Origin: a virus
Length of the DNA stretch: 28,390 nucleotides
Virus record (IMG/VR): IMGVR_UViG_3300049810_001306
Span: 1-28,390 of that record
Reading direction: 5' to 3' (one strand)
Under the pieces are notes generated by a model. It did no database searches. It was not told the DNA's origin and saw nothing but the letters and a program-made list of their open reading frames with translations. Every line of letters starts with the position of its first letter. The stretch's first letter is position 1. A program made the translations under genes and the position numbers. Below are positions 7,762 to 15,087 of this stretch, piece after piece.

Positions 7762-8190
7762 ATGAGTTTACATAACAATGTACATGGTCAAAGTGGTAAG
7801 ACAGGCGGTGCTTATGGCGCAGAATTACTAACTGGTAACCTGGAGTATTTTACTCTGTATACATCGCTCGATATAACGGCATCTGGCGATTATCGTGATA
7901 ATACTCAGAAAGACTTTGACATGGTAATTCAAGTTATTGGATTAAGAGCTATGCCAATTATCATGAATACACCAGTTAAGATAAATGGCATTGGTGCACA
8001 GCGCATAGAAGCCTATGGTTCTCCTAGCATAGAGGGCAAAGGTTGGATATTTAAATTTGCGTTTGAGCGTGAAGGCGTGCATAGTATACATACATTGACC
8101 ACAGAATTAAATGGAATTGTACTGAATGCGGGAACTATAAACACAATAGATAACGTAAATTTAGAATTTACCAAACAGGATATGTTATAA
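7762..8190 (+). CDS. Small virion structural protein, unknown role
   Basis: This 142-residue protein is not recognised with certainty. It is beta-rich, has no signal peptide or membrane segment, and contains two conserved-looking cores: G-A-E-L-L-T-G-N-L-E-Y-F near residues 19-30, and W-I-F-K-F-A-F-E-R-E-G-V-H-S near 91-104. The first core resembles the N-terminal part of the protein at 5504. A dedicated late promoter and good ribosome binding site argue for a virion component, perhaps of the tail or head surface. Its TAA overlaps the ATG of the next gene (TAATG), so it is coupled to the holin-like gene. Confidence 0.75.
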   Translation: MSLHNNVHGQSGKTGGAYGAELLTGNLEYFTLYTSLDITASGDYRDNTQKDFDMVIQVIGLRAMPIIMNTPVKINGIGAQRIEAYGSPSIEGKGWIFKFAFEREGVHSIHTLTTELNGIVLNAGTINTIDNVNLEFTKQDML

Positions 8191-8435
8191 TGGCCACTAA
8201 AAAAACTAACAAGCAAGCTGATATTCAGCAGCTGTATACTGAACAAAGCCGATTGGATGCTCATGCAACCAATGTTATGTTACGTTTAGATATGCTCATT
8301 GAAGAGTTGCGAGAATTTAAACAAGATTCCAAGGCAAGAATGAACAAATTTGAAACATGGATGGTGGGTATTGTAGCCATAGCGTTAACAACATTGTTAG
8401 CTACCGTTGGAAGCCTATTAATGAGGTTATTATGA
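8190..8435 (+). CDS. Small coiled-coil membrane protein, holin/XhlA-like candidate
   Basis: The 81-residue protein has a charged helical N-terminus (about 1-55, with heptad-like L-x-x-x-L-R-L-D-M-L-I-E-E-L-R) followed by one hydrophobic segment (about 58-81, W-M-V-G-I-V-A-I-A-L-T-T-L-L-A-T-V-G-S-L). This layout, a coiled coil plus a single C-terminal membrane anchor, is that of XhlA/haemolysin-type holin partners. It lacks the leader peptide of its downstream neighbours. It begins inside the stop of the previous gene (TAATG) and ends in an ATGA overlap with the next. A lysis role is a suggestion from topology only; no endolysin is seen in the window. Confidence 0.7.
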   Translation: MATKKTNKQADIQQLYTEQSRLDAHATNVMLRLDMLIEELREFKQDSKARMNKFETWMVGIVAIALTTLLATVGSLLMRLL

Positions 8436-8824
8436 GATATGTAGATTTATTAATTGAAGATAATTACGATGACTTTTTACCAGAGGAATTTACTCTTACT
8501 GGTCCCATGGGTAATTTAACATTTACAAAAACTTTTAATATTACTGAATCCGATATAGAAGAAGCAGAATATCAGGGACGTAAAGTAAAACTCAATAAAC
8601 CCATGCAGGGCGATGTTAAAAAGTTTAAGGTATATGTCAAAGACCCCAAAACAGGAAACGTTAAAAAAGTAAACTTTGGGCATGGTGGTAGCAGTGTTAA
8701 AGGCAAAGCCATGAAGATACGTAAAAGTAATCCCAAGGCTCGCAAGAGCTTCCGTGCTAGACACAACTGTGACAGTCCAGGGCCTAAAACAAAGGCACGT
8801 TATTGGTCATGTAGGAAGTGGTAA
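8432..8824 (+). CDS. Head-internal-type basic protein with conserved Cys/His C-terminus
   Basis: This 130-residue protein starts MRYVDLLIE (L7-I-E9 cleavage-like), with a second possible site at I37-T-E39. The C-terminal half is basic and ends in a conserved-looking block with R-K-S-F-R-A-R-H-N-C-D, P-G-P-K-T-K-A-R-Y-W-S-C. I remember closely similar tails in many marine T4-like phage proteins of unknown function. The paired Cys residues and His may bind a metal. I chose ATG 8432, which makes an ATGA overlap with the upstream stop; the longer in-frame start at 8357 would lie inside the upstream gene and hide the leader. DNA binding in the capsid is inferred. Confidence 0.82.
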   Translation: MRYVDLLIEDNYDDFLPEEFTLTGPMGNLTFTKTFNITESDIEEAEYQGRKVKLNKPMQGDVKKFKVYVKDPKTGNVKKVNFGHGGSSVKGKAMKIRKSNPKARKSFRARHNCDSPGPKTKARYWSCRKW

Positions 8825-9121
8825 ATGCGTTTATCAGATCTAACAGAGGGCGTTGAATTATTTGAAGCCAGAATGGTCTGGCGTAAGGTCGGCAATAAAA
8901 TTACTCGTGCTGTAAGATGCACAGGCGGCCCCAGAAAAGGCAGAGTAGTCAAATCTGGTAGTGATTGCAGTAAGCCCATAGATATTAAAAAGCGTATGAC
9001 ACTCAAGAAAACAAAAGCTCGCATGGGCAAACGCATGAGTCGTAAGGCTCAGCGTAGTAAAAGAATTAATCCTGCTAGCAAAAGATTGCGTAGCATGAAC
9101 AGGCCCCTGAGAAAGAGATGA
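8825..9121 (+). CDS. Protamine-like packaged protein
   Basis: The 98-residue protein begins MRLSDLTE-GVELFE-A, with two successive L-x-E sites (L6-T-E8 and L12-F-E14). Everything after residue 15 is extremely basic, with about one third Lys/Arg. It includes V-R-C-T-G-G-P-R-K-G-R-V-V-K-S and P-I-D-I-K-K-R-M-T-L-K-K-T-K-A-R-M-G, blocks I recall as strongly conserved in marine T4-like phages. Two Cys residues flank the first basic block. Cleavage would leave a histone- or protamine-like peptide that could condense phage DNA in the head or bind host DNA after injection. The start directly follows the upstream stop and the end overlaps the giant gene by 4 bases. Confidence 0.82.
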   Translation: MRLSDLTEGVELFEARMVWRKVGNKITRAVRCTGGPRKGRVVKSGSDCSKPIDIKKRMTLKKTKARMGKRMSRKAQRSKRINPASKRLRSMNRPLRKR

Positions 9122-12100
9122 AGGCAAAAGATCTCAGAACACTGGAAGTATTCCTAGCTGAATATAGTGGCGTGGGTCAGCAACCTGTTAAACCTGGGGC
9201 TGCTCCCAGTGGCCCAGTTCCCAGTGGTCAACAAGCACTTGACACTGCAGATAGGGCAAAAGCAGAACGAGACAGAAAATCTGCAGGATTACCCAAGGAT
9301 GATGTTAATACTGATCTAAGAGCAAAAGCATCTGCTGGGGAATTATCTCAACAACCCAATGATACTACTGACGTTGAGCCCACCAGTGATGAAAAAGTAG
9401 TTAAACCACCTCAAAATTCAGGAAGTAATATCAGCAAAGTACAATCAACTGGTAGCCCCACAACTGGCAAGGGACAAAATCAAGCAGTATCCGAAACAGA
9501 CAAGCTCAAAAAATTTAAGCCCAGAGGTGCATTTGGCCGCAGTGCTGTTAAGAGAACACTTAAAAAGAAGTTGCCCACAGGCAGACTACTCAGGGAAGCA
9601 GACCAACCTGAGTTCATGATTGAGATAAACTTCAACAGCAAGGATACTGTCAAGAAAGCACTCTCAGGTCCAGTAAACTGTGGCTTTGAAGCAGAACTTA
9701 TCTTCCCCAGAATACAGCAATTTAATGATAACGACGATGCCTACGGTGATGATTTTGCCATGATAGACAGAATTAATAATTCTGAACATGTGGATGAGAT
9801 CAGAGATCTATACAAAAAGACTTTATTCGACTATGACAATGCCTATGGCGAAGCCTTCTTCGAATACCAAATGGAACAGATGTCCAGAGATTTTGAGGAC
9901 GAAGAATGGATCAATGACTTTGTAAATTATAGTATCGACGACAATGACATAGTAGATTACAGAAAAGAAACATTGGATACTGCCAAGGAAGACGACCCCG
10001 CCGAATATGAAGAGCGTCTTGATTGGGAAGAAGATGCCTGGGGCAGAGAGTTAGCAGAACTTCGTTACAAGGACGACATGCAGGAATATTGGATGGAGAA
10101 CTTGGACGATGTTAAACTGGAAAGAATGGTTAACAGATTTGAGGACAACAACAGATACGGCATCGACAACTGGATGATGGATAGTGGTGAAGCAGGCAAT
10201 GAATATTGGACAGACGCCAATGACTTACTACAGCAGGGTGATAGTGAATCTGAACTTTCGGGCAACCCCAAATACCAAGCCTATGAAGAAGTAGAGAAAT
10301 GGTTGTTTGATTGGGCCAAGATGAATAGCCATAATGCTGACATAGAAGTAGGAGGCTATCACGAAACTGAAAGTCATGATGGCTGGCGCATAGAAGAAGA
10401 TCAGAGTTTGGATGGTGACGGTGCTGGCTTTGAAGTTATTAGCCCAGTGTTTGACAACCCCAAAGACATGCTCAAGGAGATCCAGAGCCTGTTTGAGTAT
10501 GCCCAGGACGCCACAGAAACTAATCGCTCAACTGGCTTACATGTAACCATGAGTTATGCTGAAGAGTCAGATGTACCCACTAACATTGCCAAGACTAAAA
10601 TGTATGTGTTAAGTGGAGCTGACAACCAAGCCAAGGTATGGAACAGAGAGTTCAACTCATACAGCCAGAGCACCAAGGTTCAGGTCCTACAAGCACTCAG
10701 AGCCATAGCAACTGGTAACGCATCAGACGATAACATCAAAACCATGGACGACATGATTACGCAGTTTGATGCCACTGGTGAAGCAAACAAAGTTGGCAGA
10801 CAAAGCACAGTAAATGTCAAGCAACGCAAAAACTCTGCTGGCAATAGCCTGGTAGAGTTCAGAGCAGCCGGAGGTCCTGGTTACACAGGTAACTTTGATC
10901 AAGTAGCCAAGGATGTAATCAGATACAGTGCTACTATACAAGCAAGTTATGACGAAGATGCCTACAACCGTGAGTTTGCTAAAAAGATGTACAAGTGGCT
11001 ACAAGATGCGCAGGACGTGGAAGATCCGCAGGCTTACAGTGCTACCAAAGGATTAAGCCCACAGGATGTTTATCGTCAATCAACCGGTGATACTACTTTC
11101 GATGTAGACAATCATCCTCTCACAAACTACATGATGAAGTTTACTCACAGCACATTCCAGGACAACGTCAAAAAGACACTTACCAGATTCTTTAGTAGTC
11201 TCAAGAACCAACAAGAGTATCAGGCAAAACACAACCTCAATGAGTACGAAGAGAACCCAGAAGAAGTATATGCTGAGTTTAAGTCAAGCACTCGTGAAGC
11301 ACTAACTGACTTGATGGTATATTTGTCACTGAGCGCAAACACTGACAAGATGAGTACCAAAGAACTCATGGCTATCAGAAAACTCGTGAGTCAACATGGC
11401 ATCGATGCTGAACAGTTTGTTAAGGCACTCAAGCGTGATAGTGGTAACCCTAGGCTAATACCCGACCCCAGAGACAAGGCTGACCGTACCAGAATATTTA
11501 AGCGTGGCGGTAAGTTGATTGGCAAGGATCTCATGGCAGATGCACCTGAGAAGATGTCAATTTCTGTTGCGCCAGATCAGGTAGCACTACTAACAGCAGA
11601 TGGGCTGAGATACATGCAGCAATATAGCGACACTGAAGATGCGTACCTGCTCTTAAAGAAAACAGATTATAATTACATTCAGATGGAAATCAAGGCCCTG
11701 AACGAATTGTTAAATAAATCCAAGGCTAATCCAGACGATGCTGAATTAGATGTTGAAGTCAGAAAGACGGCATTTGATTTAAGCAAAACTGTCAGTACAC
11801 GATTCAACCGTGAGTTGGATGTGGAGCGCATTATAAATAAACATGGTTTACAATATGCTCTGATGTGGCAGAAACAACTTGCGCGTCCATATAATGATAC
11901 CAAGATGGCACAAAATTTAAAACAATTAGGAGTAGAAGTGAAACCCACAGAATCAGATGCACCCTTCGAGAGTTTGATGTCTAAGTTTGAAGGTAAGAGT
12001 TTACAGGAACAACTTACTATACTTGGCAAACTAGACAAGCAGAAGATTGATGAAGCTTATAAAAAAATTACTTTCAGAGAAAATACTGTGCCTGACAATA

Positions 12101-13905
12101 GGACAGTTACTATAGTTAATGATTTATTGAGTAAACATTTCCCAGCCAGCGATCTGAACAAGCAAATGGACGCATTTACTGCGATCCCCATGCCTGAAAT
12201 GATTGATAGCTTTAGATCCATTGAGCGCACACAGGGTCCTGATGCTTGTTGTAGAGGTGTATTATGTCAATTTATAAATTACTTACATCCCACATTAAAA
12301 GACCAAATAAACAGTGATTTCTGTGATGGAAAAACATCAGATTTAGGAAAGTCACAATGTAAGCCATGCAATGAAGCATGGCAAGGCAATCCTAAAATTA
12401 AAAAGACTGGGCAATGGAGCGGTAAGACTATCGCAGAACTACAAAAACTTGCGAGCTTACTAAGAAAAAAGGATAAGCGCACAGCCGCGGAACAATCCAA
12501 ACTCAAGCAGATTAATTTTGCGATTAGATCCAAGAGAGATTGGAAAGGCGACACCAAAGAAAATATTTCAGAAAATCTAGAGGAAGCCAAAGGCATAATG
12601 GGCAGAGTTGCTGGTGATAAATTTATCAAGGGAAATCAACAGTTGGAATTTCAGGAAGTAAAAGTCTATCCCGAAGAAAGCACCCAATATCAATCTGCTG
12701 AGGAGCGTGATCAAGCTATTAAATCTTTTGAAGAACAAGCGGGCCAGATCATCTGGACAAACAACCCCAATAAAGGAATGTTGGCTTTCGGTGTTGCCAC
12801 ACTTACAGATCCCCTTAATAATAACACGCCCACCTACTGGGGCAGATACTTTAAGCAAAAGACTACAAATATGATGGGTGTCTGGCAGAATAACCAAGTG
12901 CCTACTGGCTGGAAAGTGCAGAAGGCTGGGGCACTTAAACTAGATATTGGTATTGATCCGCAACATCTAATAAAAGTAGAAACTCCATTTGCTAGCATAG
13001 ATCAAGTTATTAATACAGTAAAAAAGAATAGCCAGGGCAACCCCTTGCAGAAAGAGTTGATATCGGGATTGCAACAAATAAAAGCAGGCCAAAATCCAGT
13101 GTTTGAAAATTGTGCTCAGCACATCCCAGCACTAAGAGATTACTTTGGTGAAATCATGGGCCCATGCGCACTCATGGCTGACATGGTTGGTGGACAAGCA
13201 GAGGACGCTAACCAAGCATTGCTTAAAGGTGCTGGTTGGGGCAATAGCCAGGTATTTTGGCCACAGGCTATGAATTATGCGCTGGTGGATAGTGTGTTTA
13301 TAGGACCGGACGGACAGGAAGTGGGTATAAGTAGTAAGGGCGGCAAAGGTGCCAAAGCAAGTGCTAAAAATATTGCTGATGCCATTGCAAAAGCACCACC
13401 AAAATTGATAAAAAAATATAAATTTACTGTAGCAATCATTCAACTGGTTGAACAATCATCAGCACAGGAAGGTCCTTTTAGGATTGCCGAATATCTCAAA
13501 GCGTTGCCTGCAGGACTGGAAAAAGAAATCATGGGCTATGTAAAAAGCTCAAAATCAGACTATGTGGGACTCAGTGATGATGCTAAGGAGCTTTTTAACT
13601 ATGGAACGCCCAAACAAGGAGCGCCTGGTTTTAACACTGGTTTGGCTCTTACTGCATTGCTAGCCAAGAAAGTAGCAAAAATAGTAAATGAAAACCCCAC
13701 ATTTAGTGCTGGCGCTTTGTCGTTTCTAAATCAATCAAGTATTGTACAATTATATTGCAAGATGGGAAAACAAGGAAATAATGCTAGAGTTACTGGATGG
13801 GACGCTATATATCCTCCCAACTTTAAGGGCAGAGTAGTATTGGATGGCAGTAAAAACTATTATAGTTCCAGAATTGGTGGCAAATTTGCCTTTGGATTTG
13901 TTTAA
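9118..13905 (+). CDS. Giant head-internal-type protein with amidoligase-like domain
   Basis: This is a 1595-residue protein. The leader ends V-F-L-A-E15, nearly the T4 IPIII F-I-A-E. Residues 16-155 are a Ser/Pro/Lys linker ending in L158-R-E160. Residues about 185-625 fit the COOH-NH2 amidoligase family (glutamine-synthetase-like fold): C-G189-F-E191-A-E193, D432-G-D...G-F-E439-V-I-S-P443, G473-L-H475-V and E580-F-R582 with G-G. A long acidic helical insertion (about 205-410) splits the domain. Cys residues at 1044, 1045, 1050, 1069, 1081 and 1084 could bind zinc. A possible internal cut follows L1154-E-E1156. The last 440 residues form a separate module with W-G-R-Y-F (1241-1245), a D-S-V-F...I-S-S-K-G-G-K-G stretch (1391-1411) and a YSSRIGGKFAFGFV end. 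The start overlaps the upstream stop (ATGA). Forming amide bonds on host or phage proteins or peptidoglycan is possible; the substrate is unknown. Confidence 0.82.
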   Translation: MKAKDLRTLEVFLAEYSGVGQQPVKPGAAPSGPVPSGQQALDTADRAKAERDRKSAGLPKDDVNTDLRAKASAGELSQQPNDTTDVEPTSDEKVVKPPQNSGSNISKVQSTGSPTTGKGQNQAVSETDKLKKFKPRGAFGRSAVKRTLKKKLPTGRLLREADQPEFMIEINFNSKDTVKKALSGPVNCGFEAELIFPRIQQFNDNDDAYGDDFAMIDRINNSEHVDEIRDLYKKTLFDYDNAYGEAFFEYQMEQMSRDFEDEEWINDFVNYSIDDNDIVDYRKETLDTAKEDDPAEYEERLDWEEDAWGRELAELRYKDDMQEYWMENLDDVKLERMVNRFEDNNRYGIDNWMMDSGEAGNEYWTDANDLLQQGDSESELSGNPKYQAYEEVEKWLFDWAKMNSHNADIEVGGYHETESHDGWRIEEDQSLDGDGAGFEVISPVFDNPKDMLKEIQSLFEYAQDATETNRSTGLHVTMSYAEESDVPTNIAKTKMYVLSGADNQAKVWNREFNSYSQSTKVQVLQALRAIATGNASDDNIKTMDDMITQFDATGEANKVGRQSTVNVKQRKNSAGNSLVEFRAAGGPGYTGNFDQVAKDVIRYSATIQASYDEDAYNREFAKKMYKWLQDAQDVEDPQAYSATKGLSPQDVYRQSTGDTTFDVDNHPLTNYMMKFTHSTFQDNVKKTLTRFFSSLKNQQEYQAKHNLNEYEENPEEVYAEFKSSTREALTDLMVYLSLSANTDKMSTKELMAIRKLVSQHGIDAEQFVKALKRDSGNPRLIPDPRDKADRTRIFKRGGKLIGKDLMADAPEKMSISVAPDQVALLTADGLRYMQQYSDTEDAYLLLKKTDYNYIQMEIKALNELLNKSKANPDDAELDVEVRKTAFDLSKTVSTRFNRELDVERIINKHGLQYALMWQKQLARPYNDTKMAQNLKQLGVEVKPTESDAPFESLMSKFEGKSLQEQLTILGKLDKQKIDEAYKKITFRENTVPDNRTVTIVNDLLSKHFPASDLNKQMDAFTAIPMPEMIDSFRSIERTQGPDACCRGVLCQFINYLHPTLKDQINSDFCDGKTSDLGKSQCKPCNEAWQGNPKIKKTGQWSGKTIAELQKLASLLRKKDKRTAAEQSKLKQINFAIRSKRDWKGDTKENISENLEEAKGIMGRVAGDKFIKGNQQLEFQEVKVYPEESTQYQSAEERDQAIKSFEEQAGQIIWTNNPNKGMLAFGVATLTDPLNNNTPTYWGRYFKQKTTNMMGVWQNNQVPTGWKVQKAGALKLDIGIDPQHLIKVETPFASIDQVINTVKKNSQGNPLQKELISGLQQIKAGQNPVFENCAQHIPALRDYFGEIMGPCALMADMVGGQAEDANQALLKGAGWGNSQVFWPQAMNYALVDSVFIGPDGQEVGISSKGGKGAKASAKNIADAIAKAPPKLIKKYKFTVAIIQLVEQSSAQEGPFRIAEYLKALPAGLEKEIMGYVKSSKSDYVGLSDDAKELFNYGTPKQGAPGFNTGLALTALLAKKVAKIVNENPTFSAGALSFLNQSSIVQLYCKMGKQGNNARVTGWDAIYPPNFKGRVVLDGSKNYYSSRIGGKFAFGFV

Positions 13906-14063
13906 TGGACCATTTAACTGAGGTCAACAAGACATATTTAGGACACCTAGCTCATGCTTGGAGCATGGCATTTGCTTTACTCATACATGGCTTGTGTCCT
14001 TGCTTGTTGGAAAATTACGCTAGCAATAAGATGTGTGACCATGAGACTGACTCAATTAAATGA
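13905..14063 (+). CDS. Small DUF6356-like membrane protein
   Basis: A 52-residue reading frame starts in a TAATG overlap with the giant gene and ends 23 bases inside the superoxide dismutase gene. It reads M-D-H-L-T-E-V-N-K-T-Y-L-G-H-L-A-H-A-W-S, then a hydrophobic stretch with A-F-A-L-L-I-H-G-L-C-P, then a polar end. From memory this matches DUF6356, a small family with one membrane helix found in bacteria and phages, whose members begin in a similar way with H-L-x-x-V-N-x-T/S-Y. It fills the otherwise empty 135 bases between two clear genes. Function unknown. Too short for most gene callers, so it may be missed in related genomes. Confidence 0.65.
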   Translation: MDHLTEVNKTYLGHLAHAWSMAFALLIHGLCPCLLENYASNKMCDHETDSIK

Positions 14064-14577
14064 GGAAAAGCAAAAACTAGCACTGGAGAAACTCCAGGCA
14101 GATCGCTCAGACTACGAACCATTTCTCAGTAAAGAAAGCATTGACATCCACTACGGTAAACTCGCCAGGGGTTATGTAGACAGATTCAACGCAGGCGAGG
14201 GCGACAAAGATTTTAACCAGGCTGGTGCTTTTTTGCACAACATCTATTTCCCACAGCTCAAGGAGCCTGGTGGATCGAACATTCCCAGAGGTGCTAGTTT
14301 AATGCTCATTAATTCAAAACACGGCAGTTACGACAAGTTTAAGTCTGAAGTAACCAAAGTAGCAATGTCTATACAAGGCTCAGGCTGGGTATACATGGCT
14401 CGCAACGGTGAAATTAAAACTATTAAAAATCATGCCTTGCGTTCAGACATAGCAATGCTCATAGACTGGTGGGAGCATAGTTGGTTTACCGACTATGGAT
14501 CAGACAAGTCCAAGTATCTGACTAACTTCTGGAAGGCTGTGGATTGGGAAGTAGTGAACCAGAGGATACTCACATGA
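14041..14577 (+). CDS. Iron/manganese superoxide dismutase with packaging-type leader
   Basis: The 178-residue protein matches the Fe/Mn superoxide dismutase family, which turns superoxide into oxygen and hydrogen peroxide. Y-E-P-F-L-S-K-E-S-I-D-I-H37-Y is the first helix with metal ligand H37. A-F-L-H66-N-I-Y-F gives the second ligand, and D142-W-W-E-H146 the third and fourth. G-S-G-W (113-116), G-S-Y-D-K-F-K and the final N-F-W-K-A-V-D-W-E-V-V-N-Q-R are also typical. The gap between H37 and H66 is shorter than in bacterial enzymes, and the chain is somewhat shorter than the usual 190-200 residues. The start at 14041 gives MRLTQLNE, ending in L6-N-E8 like the neighbouring leaders. The longer in-frame ATG at 13954 would add an unlikely Cys-rich stretch in the frame of another gene. 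Fe versus Mn preference cannot be judged. Confidence 0.88.
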   Translation: MRLTQLNEEKQKLALEKLQADRSDYEPFLSKESIDIHYGKLARGYVDRFNAGEGDKDFNQAGAFLHNIYFPQLKEPGGSNIPRGASLMLINSKHGSYDKFKSEVTKVAMSIQGSGWVYMARNGEIKTIKNHALRSDIAMLIDWWEHSWFTDYGSDKSKYLTNFWKAVDWEVVNQRILT

Positions 14578-14753
14578 GACTTTATGAGATAATATCACAA
14601 CTAGATGTTGCAGAAGGCAACAAAGCACAGAAAGGCATACCCGCTAACGCTACTCAGGCAGAGTTAAAGAGCGCCCGTAAAGCAGGCGGTGACAAGGGTA
14701 AGCGAGCACACTGGCTTCTTAACATGAGAAAAGGCAACAAGAAGAATAAGTGA
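14574..14753 (+). CDS. Very small basic head-internal-type protein
   Basis: The 59-residue protein starts MRLYEIISQLDVAE, which has L3-Y-E5 and a weaker V-A-E. The rest is basic, with A-T-Q-A-E-L-K-S-A-R-K-A-G-G-D-K-G-K-R-A-H-W-L-L-N (written here in separate residues) and an M-R-K-G-N-K-K-N-K end. I recall the H-W-L-L-N-M-R-K-G tail in small proteins of marine T4-like phages. No enzyme motif. ATG 14574 forms an ATGA overlap with the superoxide dismutase stop; an upstream in-frame start at 14544 would hide the leader. Likely a DNA-binding internal peptide by charge. Confidence 0.75.
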   Translation: MRLYEIISQLDVAEGNKAQKGIPANATQAELKSARKAGGDKGKRAHWLLNMRKGNKKNK

Positions 14754-15064
14754 AATATTTAGTATCACTCGTAATACCCATTACAGTAAGTGCTACTGAC
14801 ATGACTACCAGAGTAGAAGTTTTCCAATACGATCATGGAGCTTGGCGTTTTACAAATACCACTGATAAACACCTGAGATGTAACATAGGGCTCACTGAGT
14901 ATTCACGCCTGAGTACCAGTGTTATGCCAAAGTCTCCCCCTTTCAAAGAGCCCGTTAAATTACCTAGCACCGTGGGTAACAGAAACTTTAGCTTGGAACC
15001 CTATGATACCTTTGTATATAGCCGCAAAAATGTGGGCACTGTGCATTGCAGACTAGACAAATAA
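14750..15064 (+). CDS. Small protein with probable signal peptide
   Basis: The 104-residue protein begins at GTG 14750 in a GTGA overlap with the upstream stop. Residues 1-15 (M-K-Y-L-V-S-L-V-I-P-I-T-V-S-A) form a short hydrophobic stretch with an A-x-type end, which looks like a signal peptide or an N-terminal anchor. The remainder is beta-rich (V-E-V-F-Q-Y, W-R-F-T-N, F-V-Y-S-R-K) with two Cys residues. It has no L-x-E leader, unlike the genes on both sides, so it may act in the host envelope, for example in lysis or exclusion of other phages. No family recognised. Confidence 0.65.
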   Translation: MKYLVSLVIPITVSATDMTTRVEVFQYDHGAWRFTNTTDKHLRCNIGLTEYSRLSTSVMPKSPPFKEPVKLPSTVGNRNFSLEPYDTFVYSRKNVGTVHCRLDK

Positions 15065-15087
15065 AAAATTTTTTAATAAATATACAT

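Noticed and set aside
13905-13922. M-D-H-L-T-E start of the small membrane protein as another packaging leader
   Set aside because: The same start is, as I remember, typical of DUF6356 proteins outside phages, so the L-T-E is probably unrelated to head processing.
13954-14040. Longer N-terminus for the superoxide dismutase starting at 13954
   Set aside because: The added residues are hydrophobic and Cys-rich with no family match, and the bases are better explained by the small gene at 13905-14063.
15075-15082. AATAAATA as a sixth late promoter
   Set aside because: It is only 5 bases from the ATG at 15088, lacks the G of the other boxes and lies in a run of A and T; possible but not supported.
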